In this document: positions 51,044 through 61,262 of the stretch, one piece after another
Position numbering within the stretch: position 1 is the stretch's first letter
Layout: each line of letters starts with the position of its first letter
DNA from: Novosphingobium sp. G106
GTDB lineage: Bacteria > Pseudomonadota > Alphaproteobacteria > Sphingomonadales > Sphingomonadaceae
Length of the DNA stretch: 64,000 bases
Assembly (NCBI RefSeq): GCF_019075875.1
Contig: NZ_JAHOOZ010000001.1
Location: forward strand, 744,001 to 808,000
Direction: 5' to 3'
Translations under genes and position numbers: made by a program
The notes under the pieces: model-generated
Told to the model about the DNA's origin: nothing
Seen by the model: only the letters and a program-made list of their open reading frames with translations
The model's database searches: none

Positions 51044-53012
51044 ATGAGCTTTGATCCTTCCCGCCTGGGCCCCATGGCCAATGCCATCCGCGCCCTGTCG
51101 ATGGATGCGGTCCAGGCCGCCAACAGCGGTCACCCCGGCATGCCCATGGGCATGGCCGACGTGGCGACGGTGCTCTATTCCAAGTTCCTCAAGTTCGATC
51201 CCGCCGCGCCCAAGTGGCCCGACCGCGACCGTTTCGTGCTGTCGGCCGGCCACGGCTCGATGCTCATCTACTCGCTGCTGCACCTGACCGGCTATGCCCA
51301 GCCGACGATGCAGGACATCCGCGACTTCCGCCAGATCACCAGCCCCTGCGCCGGTCACCCCGAGAACTTCCTGCTACCGGGCGTCGAATGCACGACGGGC
51401 CCGCTGGGCCAGGGCCTGGCCATGGCCGTGGGCATGGCGCTGGCCGAACGCCATCTCAACGCGACTTTCGGCGACGATCTCGTCGATCACCGTACTTTCG
51501 TGATCGCCGGCGACGGCTGCCTGATGGAAGGCATCAATCACGAGGCGATCGGCCTCGCCGGGCACCTGAAGCTCGGCCGCATGATCGTGCTCTGGGACGA
51601 CAACCGCATCACAATTGACGGCGACACCTCGCTGTCGACCAGCGAGGACATCCCCGCTCGCTACCGCGCCGCCGGCTGGCATACCGAAGCCTGCGACGGC
51701 CATGACATGGCCGACATCGAGCGTGCGATCGCCGCCGCGATCGCCGACGGGCGTCCGTCTCTGGTCGCGTGCCGTACCATCATCGGCAAGGGGGGCGCCC
51801 AACAAGCAGGGCAGCCATTCGGTCCACGGCGCGGCACTCGGCGACGCCGAAATCGCCGCGGCGCGCGAATATCTGGGCTGGACCGCGGCGCCGTTCGAAG
51901 TGCCTGCCGAAATTCTGGCCGACTGGCGTTCGCTCGGCTCCAAGGGTGCCGAGACTCGTGCCGGATGGGAAAAGCGCCTTGCGGGCAACGCACAGGGTCC
52001 TGAACTTTCGCGCCGTATGGCCGGTGACCTGCCTTCGGGCGACGAGGCCGGCAAGGCTTTCGAGGCCTGGCTCGGCCAGTCGCAGAAGGTGGCGACGCGC
52101 AAGGCCAGCGAAATGGCGCTCGAGATCCTGACCCCGGCGATCCCCGAGATGGTCGGCGGTTCGGCCGATCTCACCGGCTCTAACAACACCAAGGCCAAGG
52201 CCACCGGTCCGCTGACCGCCGAGGACTATGCGGGCCGCTACGTCTATTGGGGCATCCGCGAATTCGGCATGGCCGCGGCGATGAACGGCATGGCGCTGCA
52301 CGGCGGCGTTATCCCCTATGGCGGCACTTTCCTAGTGTTCTCCGACTATTGCCGCAACGCCATCCGCCTCTCGGCGCTGCAGCACGCCCGCGTGGTTTAT
52401 GTGCTGACGCACGACTCCATCGGCCTTGGCGAGGACGGCCCGACGCACCAGCCGGTCGAGCACGTCATGTCGCTGCGCATGATCCCGAACCTCGAGGTCT
52501 TCCGTCCGGCCGACATCATCGAGACCGCCGAGTGCTGGGAACTTGCGTTGCAGAATAGCACGAGGCCTTCGGTGCTGGCGCTGAGCCGGCAAAATCTGCC
52601 GCAATTGCGCACGACCGCTGGTTTGAGTGCCAAGGGCGCCTATCTGTTGAAGGGCGCCGAGGCGCCGCGCAAGGCGATCATCGTCGCCACCGGCTCGGAA
52701 GTCGAACTGGCGGTCAAGGTGCGCGAGGCCCTGGAAGCCGAGGGTATCGGAGCGGACGTCGTGTCCATGCCATCCATGTCGCGCTACCTGGCGCAGGATG
52801 CGGACTATAAGAAGACGCTGCTTCCGGGGGATGTCTTGAAGGTATCGATCGAGGCGGGCGTGACGCTCGGCTGGGAACGCATCGTCGGTTCCGACGGTGT
52901 GACGATCGGCATCGACACGTTCGGTGCCTCGGCTCCCGCCGAAGTGCTGTTCCCGCATTTCGGCTTCTCCGTCGAAGCGATCGTTCCGCAGATCAAAGCA
53001 AAGCTGAACTAA
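51044..53012 (+). CDS. tkt: transketolase, with a single-base frameshift
   Basis: A transketolase that exchanges two-carbon units between sugar phosphates. The thiamine-binding region is [12 protein letters not shown], and [13 protein letters not shown] is the thiamine-diphosphate motif; the second half has [19 protein letters not shown], the pyrimidine-domain block. The first frame ends near codon 250 (RTIIGKGG), and the remainder continues in another frame with [13 protein letters not shown]. Removing one G from the run of six at 51790-51795 restores a 655-residue protein. Since tkt is normally essential in this pathway, a base-calling error is likely. First gene of tkt-gap-MOSC-pgk. Confidence 0.9.
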
Positions 53013-53034
53013 GAACCTAGCAGGAGTTTTTCAT

Positions 53035-54042
53035 ATGGCGACGAAGGTTGCGATCAACGGTTTCGGGCGTATCGGGCGCAATGTCGCACGCGCCATTCTC
53101 GAGCGTACCGACCATGATCTCGAGTTGGTCTCGATCAACGATCTCGCCGATGCCAAGGCCAATGCCCGGCTGTTCCAGCGCGATTCGGTCCACGGTCCGT
53201 TCAGCGGCACGGTCGAAGTCGACGGCAACGATCTGATCATCAACGGCAAGCGCATCCAGGTGACCGCCGAGCGCGATCCCGCCAACCTGCCGCACAAGGC
53301 CAACGGCATCGACATCGCCCTCGAATGCACGGGCTTCTTCACCAACAAGGCGGGTGGCCAGAAGCACATCGACGCGGGCGCCAAGCGGGTACTCATCTCG
53401 GCTCCGGCCAAGGAAGTCGACCTGACCGTCGTCTTCGGCGTCAACGACGACAAGATCACCGGTGAGCACGTCATCGTCTCGAACGCCTCGTGCACCACCA
53501 ACTGCCTCGCGCCGATGGCCAAGGTCCTGCACGAGAAGATCGGCATCGAGCGCGGCCTGATGACGACGATCCACTCTTACACCAACGACCAGAAGATCCT
53601 CGACCAGATCCACGACGATCCGCGCCGCGCCCGCGCCGCCGCGATGTCGATGATCCCGACCAGCACCGGCGCCGCCGCCGCGGTTGGCCTTGTCCTGCCC
53701 GAACTGAAGGGCAAGCTCGACGGTTCGTCGATCCGCGTCCCGACCCCGAACGTCTCGGTCGTCGACCTGACCTTCACGCCGAAGCGCGACACGACGAAGG
53801 AAGAAGTCAACCAGCTGCTCAAGGACGCCGCGGCGGGCGAACTCAAGGGCATCCTCGGCTTCACCGACGAGCCGCTGGTCTCAATCGACTTCAACCATGA
53901 TGCGCACAGCTCGACCATCGACAGCCTCGAAACCGCGGTGATCGACGGCAAGCTGGTTCGCGTCCTGTCGTGGTACGACAACGAGTGGGGCTTCTCGAAC
54001 CGCATGCTCGACACCGCGGGCGTGATGGCCAAGTTCCTGTGA
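53035..54042 (+). CDS. gap: glyceraldehyde-3-phosphate dehydrogenase
   Basis: A 335-residue GAPDH. NAD loop [12 protein letters not shown] at residue 4, active-site Cys153 in [12 protein letters not shown], and the end [14 protein letters not shown]. It oxidises glyceraldehyde-3-phosphate in glycolysis and carbon assimilation. It is 22 bases after the transketolase gene. Confidence 0.96.
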   Translation: MATKVAINGFGRIGRNVARAILERTDHDLELVSINDLADAKANARLFQRDSVHGPFSGTVEVDGNDLIINGKRIQVTAERDPANLPHKANGIDIALECTGFFTNKAGGQKHIDAGAKRVLISAPAKEVDLTVVFGVNDDKITGEHVIVSNASCTTNCLAPMAKVLHEKIGIERGLMTTIHSYTNDQKILDQIHDDPRRARAAAMSMIPTSTGAAAAVGLVLPELKGKLDGSSIRVPTPNVSVVDLTFTPKRDTTKEEVNQLLKDAAAGELKGILGFTDEPLVSIDFNHDAHSSTIDSLETAVIDGKLVRVLSWYDNEWGFSNRMLDTAGVMAKFL

Positions 54043-54050
54043 GCTAAGCG

Positions 54051-54527
54051 ATGGCGGTCGGGCGTCTCGGGGGCATAGCGCGGCACGATCGGCCGCACGG
54101 ACCCATCGAGACGCTCGGCCGCGTCGCCGTTACCGTGGCCGAGGGTGTCCATGGCGACATCCGCGGCGCGGTGGCTTCGACCAAGAAGACACGAAAGCGT
54201 CAGGTCTCGCTGCTAGAGGCCGAATGTTGGGCTGCAGCGCTCGATGATTTGCAGATCGCCGAGCAAGACAGACCATTGTGGTTTGCACGCCGTGCCAATC
54301 TCTTGGTCGAAGGACTTCGCCTGCCTCGTGAACCAGGCAAGGTGATCGCCATTGGCGCGACCTTGCGGATCGAGACCACGGTCGAGACCGAGCCCTGCGA
54401 GCGAATGGATGCCCTGCTGCCGGGGCTCAAGGCGGCGATGATGCCCGACTGGCGCGGCGGCGTCTGCGGAAGAGTTCTGACCGACGGCGAGATCGCCGTG
54501 GGCGACGAAGTGAGGATCGAGGAATGA
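54051..54527 (+). CDS. MOSC-domain protein between gap and pgk
   Basis: A 158-residue MOSC-domain protein. The family core is [36 protein letters not shown], and the MOSC Cys in [15 protein letters not shown], which would bind sulfur of molybdenum cofactor. It is the third gene of the tkt-gap-pgk operon and overlaps pgk by four bases. Its role in this metabolic operon is not obvious; a molybdenum-enzyme or sulfur-carrier function is inference. Confidence 0.85.
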   Translation: MAVGRLGGIARHDRPHGPIETLGRVAVTVAEGVHGDIRGAVASTKKTRKRQVSLLEAECWAAALDDLQIAEQDRPLWFARRANLLVEGLRLPREPGKVIAIGATLRIETTVETEPCERMDALLPGLKAAMMPDWRGGVCGRVLTDGEIAVGDEVRIEE

Positions 54528-55723
54528 CCGCTTTCAAGACGCTCGACGATCTCGGGGATGTGACCGGTAAGGTCGCGCTGGTGCGCGTCGACCTGAACCT
54601 GCCGATGCAGGACGGTGCGGTCACCGACGACACCCGCATCCGCGCGGCGATGCCGACCGTGCTCGAACTCGCCGACAAGGGCGCCAAGGTCCTGCTGCTC
54701 GCTCATTTCGGCCGGCCCAAGGGTGAGCGCTCGTCGACCCAATCGCTGTCGATGGTCGTCGGCGCGGTGCAGGATGTCTTCGGGCGCGAGGTGATGTTCG
54801 TACCCGAAGTGGCTGGCGACGTTGTCAAACAGTCGATCGGTATCCTGCGCGCGGGTGACATCGCCATTCTGGAGAACACCCGCTTCTGGCAGGGCGAAGA
54901 GAAGAACGATCCCGAACTGGCCAAGGCGATCGCCGCCAACGCCGATTTCTACGTCAACGACGCCTTCTCGGCCGCGCATCGCGCGCATGCCACGACCGAG
55001 GGCCTGGCGCATGTCCTTCCCGCCTATGCCGGCCGCTCGATGCAGGCCGAGCTCGAGGCGCTGGAGAAGGCGCTCGGCAAGCCGGTTCGGCCGGTCGCGG
55101 CCGTGGTCGGTGGGGCCAAGGTCTCGTCGAAGCTCGACGTGCTCAAGCACCTTGTCGGCCAGGTCGATCACCTGATCATCGGCGGCGGCATGGCCAACAC
55201 CTTCCTCGCCGCGCGCGGCGTCGATGTCGGCAAGTCGCTTTGCGAACACGACCTGACCGGCACGGCCGAAGAGATCATGGAAGCAGCCGACAAGGCGAAT
55301 TGCACGGTCCATCTGCCCTACGAGGTCGTGGTGTCGAAGGAATTCGCCGCCAATCCGCCGAGCCTGCGCACCTGCAACGTCCACGAAGTCGCCGCCGACG
55401 AGATGATCCTCGACGTCGGTCCGACCGCGGTCGAGGCGCTGGCCGACGTGCTCAAGACCTGCCGCACCCTGGTCTGGAACGGCCCGATGGGCGCTTTCGA
55501 GACGGTGCCGTTCGACGCGGCGACCGTCGCGCTCGCCAAGACCGCCGCGGCGCTGACCCGCGAGGGCGTGCTGACCTCGGTCGCCGGCGGCGGTGACACC
55601 GTGGCGGCGCTGCATCACGCCGGCGTGGCCAATGATTTCAGCTATATTTCAACCGCTGGGGGCGCTTTCCTAGAATGGATGGAAGGTCGTGAACTGCCCG
55701 GTGTGGCTGCGCTTCAGCGCTGA
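54524..55723 (+). CDS. pgk: phosphoglycerate kinase
   Basis: A 399-residue [17 protein letters not shown] near residue 20, [11 protein letters not shown] with the substrate Arg, and the C-terminal ATP loop [15 protein letters not shown]. The ATG overlaps the MOSC stop. Standard glycolytic/gluconeogenic enzyme. Its 3' end overlaps the convergent TlpA-like gene by 10 bases. Confidence 0.95.
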   Translation: MTAFKTLDDLGDVTGKVALVRVDLNLPMQDGAVTDDTRIRAAMPTVLELADKGAKVLLLAHFGRPKGERSSTQSLSMVVGAVQDVFGREVMFVPEVAGDVVKQSIGILRAGDIAILENTRFWQGEEKNDPELAKAIAANADFYVNDAFSAAHRAHATTEGLAHVLPAYAGRSMQAELEALEKALGKPVRPVAAVVGGAKVSSKLDVLKHLVGQVDHLIIGGGMANTFLAARGVDVGKSLCEHDLTGTAEEIMEAADKANCTVHLPYEVVVSKEFAANPPSLRTCNVHEVAADEMILDVGPTAVEALADVLKTCRTLVWNGPMGAFETVPFDAATVALAKTAAALTREGVLTSVAGGGDTVAALHHAGVANDFSYISTAGGAFLEWMEGRELPGVAALQR

Positions 55724-56253
55724 GGGACGTTCATCGTTAGCTGCGCTGGCGCGGCCGGCCGTGATTCGCGCAGCAGCGGCACGAGCACTTCGTTGAGCTT
55801 GTCGAGATCGAAGGCGCCCGCCGCCGCGTAGCGGACCACGCCGGCGCGATCGATCACGAAATTGGTCGGGACTCCGCCGAGCGGACCATAGGGACCGTTC
55901 ACCCGGTGCACCGGCTCGATCGTCATGTGGCCGAACAGGTTGTGCAGATAGCGTTCCGGGATCGAATCCTCGGTCGTCGCGGCGAAGACGCGCAGGCCGC
56001 GCCGCTTCTGGATCGCGTAATAGGCGTCGAGCGTCGGCAGCTCCGCGCGGCACGGCACGCACCATGTCGCCCAGAAATTGATCACGACCACTTCGCCGCG
56101 AAGCTCGCTGAGGCGCACTTTCTGGCCATTGACGAGCGAGAGCGTGACGTCGGGCGCGGGCTGGCCGATCTTCGGCTGGCGCGCTTCGGCCGGCATGCAG
56201 ACTAACAGCGCCAGCGCAGTCGCCAGCGAAAATGACCGAAAGGTGCTTATCAT
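55714..56253 (-). CDS. TlpA-like thioredoxin-fold protein, exported
   Basis: A 179-residue thioredoxin-like protein with an N-terminal signal ([17 protein letters not shown]) and the redox motif WCVPC with Cys65 and Cys68. [14 protein letters not shown] and GVPTNF are typical for TlpA/ResA-type proteins that reduce disulfides in the periplasm. Convergent with pgk. Confidence 0.85.
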   Translation of the reverse strand: MISTFRSFSLATALALLVCMPAEARQPKIGQPAPDVTLSLVNGQKVRLSELRGEVVVINFWATWCVPCRAELPTLDAYYAIQKRRGLRVFAATTEDSIPERYLHNLFGHMTIEPVHRVNGPYGPLGGVPTNFVIDRAGVVRYAAAGAFDLDKLNEVLVPLLRESRPAAPAQLTMNVPQR

Positions 56254-56398
56254 GCCGATCCTTTGCCCTCGGCACGGGATGTGGCATCGCCGACCAGGCG
56301 CGTCAATCGAGACCCTGGGGCTTGTTCCGGCCGCTCGGCTAGTTCACCGTGCCCGTCAATCGACGGGCATCAAGTCCCGCGTGGGTGAGGAATTGCGC

Positions 56399-57585
56399 AT
56401 GCCTTCCGAAAAGGCCGCAACCAGCGGTGCCTACCTGCCGCTGGGCGCCTGCCTTGCCCTGACCTGCATGGGCCCGCTCAGCGGCTTGGCGCAGAGCGCG
56501 CTGGGGCCGATCCTGCCGCAGATCAGCGCCCATTTCGCCGCGAATCCCGACGCCGGCGTGCTCGTCCGGCTGATGGTGTCGGGCCTCAGCGCAGCGATGA
56601 TCCTTGGGGCATTGGCCAGCGGATTCCTGGCCGAGCGGATCGGCGAGTTGCGGCTGCTGCTGATCAGCCTGGCGCTCTATGGCCTGACCGGCGCGGCTGC
56701 CTTTATGCTCGACGATCTTTACGCCATGGTCGCCTGCCGGCTGCTGCTCGGCATGGCCAATTCGGCCGCGGGCGGTCTCGCCATGGCGCTGATCACTACC
56801 GAGATCGCGCCGGGCGCGCGCGATCGCTGGCTGGGTTTCTACGTTGTCTCGGGCACGGTGGGCGCGGTCCTCCTGATGGGCCTAGTGGGCGTGATCGCGC
56901 ATTATGACTGGCGTTACGTATTCCTGCTCTATCTCGTCGCCTGGCCGATCGCGCTGGCGGCTGCGCTGACTTTCCCGAAGCGCGACAAGGCGGCCCGCGC
57001 CGCTGCCGCGGCCGAAGCGGCGGTGGGCTATCCCATCCCGTGGCGGCTGATGCTGGTTGCCATGCTGATCGGCGCGCTGGGGACGACCGGATTCATGTAT
57101 ATCCCCTATCACCTCGTCACGATCGGGCAGGGACGGCCGGAACAGCTCGCACCCCTGCTGATGGCAGGGGGGCGGTCGCGAGCACCGCCTCGTTCGGGTA
57201 CGGTTGGGTCAGGCGCTTTCTTGCGACGATTCCGCTCTTCGCGGCGGGGCTGGTGCTGTTCTCCGTCGGCGTCCTGGTGATCGCCGCGGTCAGCGACCGT
57301 GCGCTGGTCTTCTTCGGATTCGCGATCAATGGCGCCGGGCTGGGCCTGCTCATGCCGCACCTGTTCTCGGCCTGCGCCGCGGCGACGCCGCCGATCTACC
57401 GGCCGCGGATGATGGGCCTCGTGCGGGCGACCTTCTATGGCGGTCCCCTAGTCGCGCAGTTGGCGCTCGAGCCGGTTCTCGCCCGGTTCGGTCCGACCGC
57501 GGCGGTCGTCGGGATCGCGCTGATCGGCCTGTTTGCCGTGCTCGTCGTGCTGTGCTTCCGCCGCGCTTTCGTGCCCGCGGAATGA
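56399..57585 (+). CDS. MFS transporter, frameshifted
   Basis: A 12-helix MFS carrier: ALGPILPQISAHF in helix 1, SGFLAERIGELRLLL after helix 2, and helices 7-12 starting ASFGYGWVRRFLATIPLF in another frame. The break is at the G run 57167-57172: six Gs seen, while seven would give LLMAGG-AVAST in frame and a protein of about 395 residues. ATG 56399 has GAGGAA seven bases upstream. Substrate unknown. Confidence 0.8.
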
Positions 57586-57672
57586 GCGCGGAACATTTGG
57601 TTACCGGCATTGCGGGATCGCGGGCGCGAGTTTAAGGGCTCGGTTAATACGGCTAGACAGGATTCACTGACG

Positions 57673-58584
57673 ATGAACACTTCCGAAATGACCGCCAAGA
57701 TCGCCGCCGGCCAGGGCTTTATCGCCGCGCTGGACCAGTCGGGCGGTTCCACCCCGAAGGCGCTCAAGGGCTATGGCATCGAGGAAGGCGCCTGGAACTC
57801 CGAAGAGGAGATGTTCGGCCTGATCCACCAGATGCGCAGCCGCATCATCACCTCGCCCGTCTTCACCGGCGAGAAGGTGCTCGGCGCTATCCTGTTCGAG
57901 CGGACGATGGACGGTATGGCCGGCGGCAAGCCGGTTCCCGCGGCGCTGATCGCCAAAGGCATTATCCCGTTCATCAAGATCGACAAGGGCCTCGAGGACG
58001 AAGTCAACGGCGTCCAGCTGATGAAGCCGATGCCCGAGCTCGACGCGCTGCTAGCCAAGTCGAAGGCGCTCGGCGTCTATGGCACCAAGGAACGCTCGGT
58101 GATCAATTCGGCTAACCGCGAGGGCATCGCGGCGATCGTCAAGCAGCAGATCGAAGTCGGCCTGCAGGTGCTCGCTGGCGGCCTGGTGCCGATGCTCGAG
58201 CCCGAGATCAACATCAAGAGCCCGTCCAGGGCCGAATGCGACGCGATCCTACTCGACGAGCTGGCCAAGCAGCTCTCGGCCATGCCGGGCGACGCCAAGG
58301 TCATGCTGAAGCTGTCGCTGCCGGTCCAGCCGGGCCTCTACGATCAGCTGGTCGACCACCCGCGCGTGCTGCGCGTCGTCGCGCTGTCGGGCGGCTATCA
58401 GCGTCCCGAGGCCTGCGCCGAGCTGGCCAAGAACCGCGGCATCATCGCCAGCTTCAGCCGTGCGCTGCTCGAAGACCTGCGCGCGCAGATGAGCGACGCC
58501 GAGTTCAACGCCTCGCTGGGCGGCGCGATCGACGAGATCTTCAAGGGTTCGACCCAGAAGGTCGGCGCGGCCGTCAGCGCCTGA
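57673..58584 (+). CDS. fbaB: class I fructose-bisphosphate aldolase
   Basis: A 303-residue class I aldolase. The Schiff-base region is visible (GIIPFIKIDKGLED with the Lys, and VPMLEPEINIKSP). It splits fructose-1,6-bisphosphate, and sphingomonads use this class in place of the zinc-dependent enzyme. The start has a weak ribosome binding site. Downstream a hairpin at 58591-58616 is shared with the convergent gene. Confidence 0.92.
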   Translation: MNTSEMTAKIAAGQGFIAALDQSGGSTPKALKGYGIEEGAWNSEEEMFGLIHQMRSRIITSPVFTGEKVLGAILFERTMDGMAGGKPVPAALIAKGIIPFIKIDKGLEDEVNGVQLMKPMPELDALLAKSKALGVYGTKERSVINSANREGIAAIVKQQIEVGLQVLAGGLVPMLEPEINIKSPSRAECDAILLDELAKQLSAMPGDAKVMLKLSLPVQPGLYDQLVDHPRVLRVVALSGGYQRPEACAELAKNRGIIASFSRALLEDLRAQMSDAEFNASLGGAIDEIFKGSTQKVGAAVSA

Positions 58585-58590
58585 TTTCCC

Positions 58591-58616
58591 GCGGTCCGCC
58601 TCCCTGGGGAGGACCG
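58591..58616. terminator. bidirectional terminator-like hairpin
   Basis: GCGGTCC and GGACCGC flank a CCTCC/GGAGG stem with a short loop, between the convergent fba gene and the secreted protein gene. No U-run is present, so termination strength is uncertain. Confidence 0.5.
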
Positions 58617-59015
58617 CTATTCGCCGATCAGCTCGATCCGGCCGTCGCTCTGGAAGATGAATCCGAAGCGATAGGCGCTCGGCGGGATCGGGCGGTTCTG
58701 CACGCCGCGCGGCGGCAGGACCGCGGCGAGTTGCAGCGTGCCGCCGGGCATCGGGATCGGCTTGCCCAGCACCATTTCGCGTGTCTGGCCACTCGCGCCG
58801 CCCAGCCGCACCGATAGCCGCACCCGGCCGGCCCAGACGCAGCTCACGTTCTGCGGGCAACGACTGTCCTCCAGCACTTCGATCGGTCGCAGCCGGACGC
58901 CATGGACGTGGACGGTCTCGCCGATTCGGGCCGTGACGGTGCGCGGTGGCGGCGCGGCGCTCGCCAGCGTGGCAGTAAGGGCTATCGGCACGAGCAGGAT
59001 TGCGGCAGTCTTCAT
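58617..59015 (-). CDS. secreted protein of unknown function
   Basis: A 132-residue exported protein with a signal peptide (ILLVPIALTATLASA) and a beta-rich mature part containing two Cys (DSRCPQNVSCVWAGRVRL). A family with this Cys pair and the CVWAG motif is widespread and uncharacterised in sphingomonads. It ends at the shared hairpin with fba. Confidence 0.65.
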   Translation of the reverse strand: MKTAAILLVPIALTATLASAAPPPRTVTARIGETVHVHGVRLRPIEVLEDSRCPQNVSCVWAGRVRLSVRLGGASGQTREMVLGKPIPMPGGTLQLAAVLPPRGVQNRPIPPSAYRFGFIFQSDGRIELIGE

Positions 59016-59087
59016 CGCGGGCAGATTGCCGCTGCGGCCCTGAACCGTTTCCGAACGGCGGTCGCCATTCGAATGCGGAGACATGAA

Positions 59088-59753
59088 ATGGCCGAGTCCT
59101 GGCAAGCGGTTGACGACTATATTTCCGAGCGACTGCTCGGCCCCGATCCCGCGCTGTCCGCGGCGCTGCAGGCCAATGCCGCGGGTGGGCTTCCGCCGAT
59201 CGACGTTTCGGCGGCGCAGGGCAAGATGCTGCACCTGTTCGCGCGGATGCTCGGCGCGCGGCGTGTGCTCGAAGTCGGTACGCTCGGCGGCTATTCGACG
59301 ATTTGCTTCGCCCGCGCGCTCGGTGAAAGCGGGAAGGTCGTGACGCTGGAGATCGATCCGCACCATGCCGAAGTAGCGCGCGGCAACATCGACGCGGCGG
59401 GCGTCGGCGGCATCGTCGATATCCGCGTCGGGCCGGCGATCGACAGCCTGAAAGCGATGATCGCCGGCGGCGAGGCGGCTTTCGACCTCGTCTTCATCGA
59501 CGCCGACAAGCAGAGCAATGCCGACTACGTCCGCGCCGCGCTCGACCTGACGCGGCCGGGCAGCGCGATCATCGTCGACAACGTGATCCGCGACGGCAAG
59601 GTGATCGACGCGGGCAGCGGCGACGCCATGGTCCAGGGCACCCGGCGGCTCTACGACTACCTCCACGGCGAGGCGCGGCTCGATTGCACAGCGGTACAGA
59701 CCGTCGGCTCGAAGGGTTGGGACGGGTTCATGCTGGCGCTGGTGAAGGGCTAG
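59088..59753 (+). CDS. class I SAM-dependent O-methyltransferase
   Basis: A 221-residue O-methyltransferase of the catechol/caffeoyl-CoA type. SAM motif VLEVGTLGGYST at about residue 60, the acidic strand end EIDPHHAEVARGNI, the metal-binding DLVFIDADKQSNA, and NVIRDGKV. ATG 59088 follows GGAG. No flavin or phenolic pathway genes neighbour it, so the substrate is open. Confidence 0.85.
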   Translation: MAESWQAVDDYISERLLGPDPALSAALQANAAGGLPPIDVSAAQGKMLHLFARMLGARRVLEVGTLGGYSTICFARALGESGKVVTLEIDPHHAEVARGNIDAAGVGGIVDIRVGPAIDSLKAMIAGGEAAFDLVFIDADKQSNADYVRAALDLTRPGSAIIVDNVIRDGKVIDAGSGDAMVQGTRRLYDYLHGEARLDCTAVQTVGSKGWDGFMLALVKG

Positions 59754-59791
59754 GTCTTGCGCAAACGGCGCAGCGGCGCGATGAGCGCCGG

Positions 59792-60439
59792 ATGATCGAA
59801 CCCGCCGACGAAAAACGCCCTGCCTGCCAGCTCTATTTGATCTCGCCGCTCGAAGTCGGGAGGGCCTTTCCCGACCGGCTGGTGCGCGCGCTGGATGCGG
59901 CGCCGGTGGCGGCGTTCCAGTTCCGCGTGAAGGGTATCGACGAGCATGCCGCCGCGGCACTGGCCGAACCGCTCCAGCGGATCTGCGCCGACCGCGAGGT
60001 CGCGTTCATCGTCAACGATTCGATCAGTCTGGCCAAGCGGCTGGGCGCCGACGGGGTCCATCTCGGCCAGTCGGACGGCGAGGTTGCCGATGCGCGCGAG
60101 CGGCTCGGTCGCGATGCGCAGATCGGCGTCACCTGCCACGCCAACCGCCATCTCGCGATGGAAGCCGGCGAGGCTGGGGCGGACTACGTCGCTTTCGGCG
60201 CCTTCTTCCCGACCACGACCAAGGTTACCGAGCATGTCGCCGACCTCGAGATCCTGACCTGGTGGCAGGCGGTGTTCGAGCTGCCCTGCGTCGCCATCGG
60301 CGGCATCACGCCCGATAACTGCGGCCCGCTGGTCCACGCTGGCGCCGACTTCCTCGCGGTGTCGGGCGCGGTATGGAACGGAGACGAGGCTGCGGCCGTG
60401 CAGGCATTCTACAAGGCGATGAAGCCGCTGCGTGGCTAA
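59792..60439 (+). CDS. thiE: thiamine-phosphate synthase
   Basis: A 215-residue ThiE. Blocks are QFRVKGIDEH for the pyrophosphate site, FIVNDSISLAKRLGADGVHLGQSD, and FGAFFPTTTK then VAIGGITPDNC, the usual terminal Gly-rich motif. It joins HMP-PP and thiazole phosphate. It lies 38 bases after the methyltransferase, with no other thi genes nearby. Confidence 0.9.
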   Translation: MIEPADEKRPACQLYLISPLEVGRAFPDRLVRALDAAPVAAFQFRVKGIDEHAAAALAEPLQRICADREVAFIVNDSISLAKRLGADGVHLGQSDGEVADARERLGRDAQIGVTCHANRHLAMEAGEAGADYVAFGAFFPTTTKVTEHVADLEILTWWQAVFELPCVAIGGITPDNCGPLVHAGADFLAVSGAVWNGDEAAAVQAFYKAMKPLRG

Positions 60440-60445
60440 CGCCGG

Positions 60446-61252
60446 TTAGCTTAATAGTCGCCGGGACGCCGCGATGCACGGCGCCAGGGCATCGCGCAGG
60501 TTGATGCCGGCCTGGGCTTTCGACACCATCGGCACTTCCAGGCCGACGGTGAGGCCAGCGGGCAAGGCGCCCAGGAAGTCGGCGAGCGGCAGGTCGCCTT
60601 CGCCCGGGACGAGGCGGTCGTGACGCGCTTCCTCGCCGTAGTTGTCGGTCAGAGCCGGCATCGGCACGTCGCAGATCTGGATATAGCCGATCATCGCGGG
60701 GTAGATCGCCGCGACGTCGGTGGTGCTGGCGCCCGAGCGATAGACGTGCATCGAATCGAGCAGCAGCTTGCCGTTGATCGCGCCGACGTCACCCAGGAAG
60801 GCGAGGGCTTCGGCAATCGTCGCGGGCCACATCAGCGGCATGAATTCGATCGTCGCGACGAGCGCGCGCTCGGCCGCCATGGCCGCGAAACGGCCGAATT
60901 CGTCTATGGCGCGCTGGCGGTCCTGCTCGATCACGACGGCATTGACCACCGGTGCGCCGAGTTCGGCCATGATGTCCATCGCCGACTCTGTATCGACGAT
61001 CTCGATCCCGGGCATGACGAGGAAGCCTTCGCCGAGCGCGATGGCGACGCCGTGCTCCTGCGCCGCAGCCTTGGTCGCACGGACCAGCGCCGGGTCGCTG
61101 CGCAGGTCCCAGGGCGCGAAGCCGTGCGGGTTGGCGGTGATCGGGCTGGGCGCGATGCCCGTGCGGTGCACGCCGAGCTCTGCGGTCAGGCGGATCGCAT
61201 CCACCGGGTTCATGCCGAGCGTGGAAATGAATTCGAGTCCGAGGCGATCCAC
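60446..61252 (-). CDS. sugar-phosphate isomerase/epimerase-type TIM barrel
   Basis: A 268-residue AP-endonuclease/xylose-isomerase-like TIM-barrel protein: LGLEFISTLGMNPVDAI at the start, ALVATIEFMPLMWPATIAEA with a metal Glu, LLLDSMHVYRSGA with the Asp/His, and QICDVPMP. It is convergent with thiE and upstream on the minus strand are two MFS genes, so it may process an imported sugar acid or cyclitol. Substrate unknown. Confidence 0.8.
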   Translation of the reverse strand: MDRLGLEFISTLGMNPVDAIRLTAELGVHRTGIAPSPITANPHGFAPWDLRSDPALVRATKAAAQEHGVAIALGEGFLVMPGIEIVDTESAMDIMAELGAPVVNAVVIEQDRQRAIDEFGRFAAMAAERALVATIEFMPLMWPATIAEALAFLGDVGAINGKLLLDSMHVYRSGASTTDVAAIYPAMIGYIQICDVPMPALTDNYGEEARHDRLVPGEGDLPLADFLGALPAGLTVGLEVPMVSKAQAGINLRDALAPCIAASRRLLS

Positions 61253-61262
61253 GTCTTTCTCC

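Noticed and set aside
57593..57640. A GGAAC-type (general stress) promoter before the aldolase
   Set aside because: The matching -10 motif GTT is absent at the right distance.
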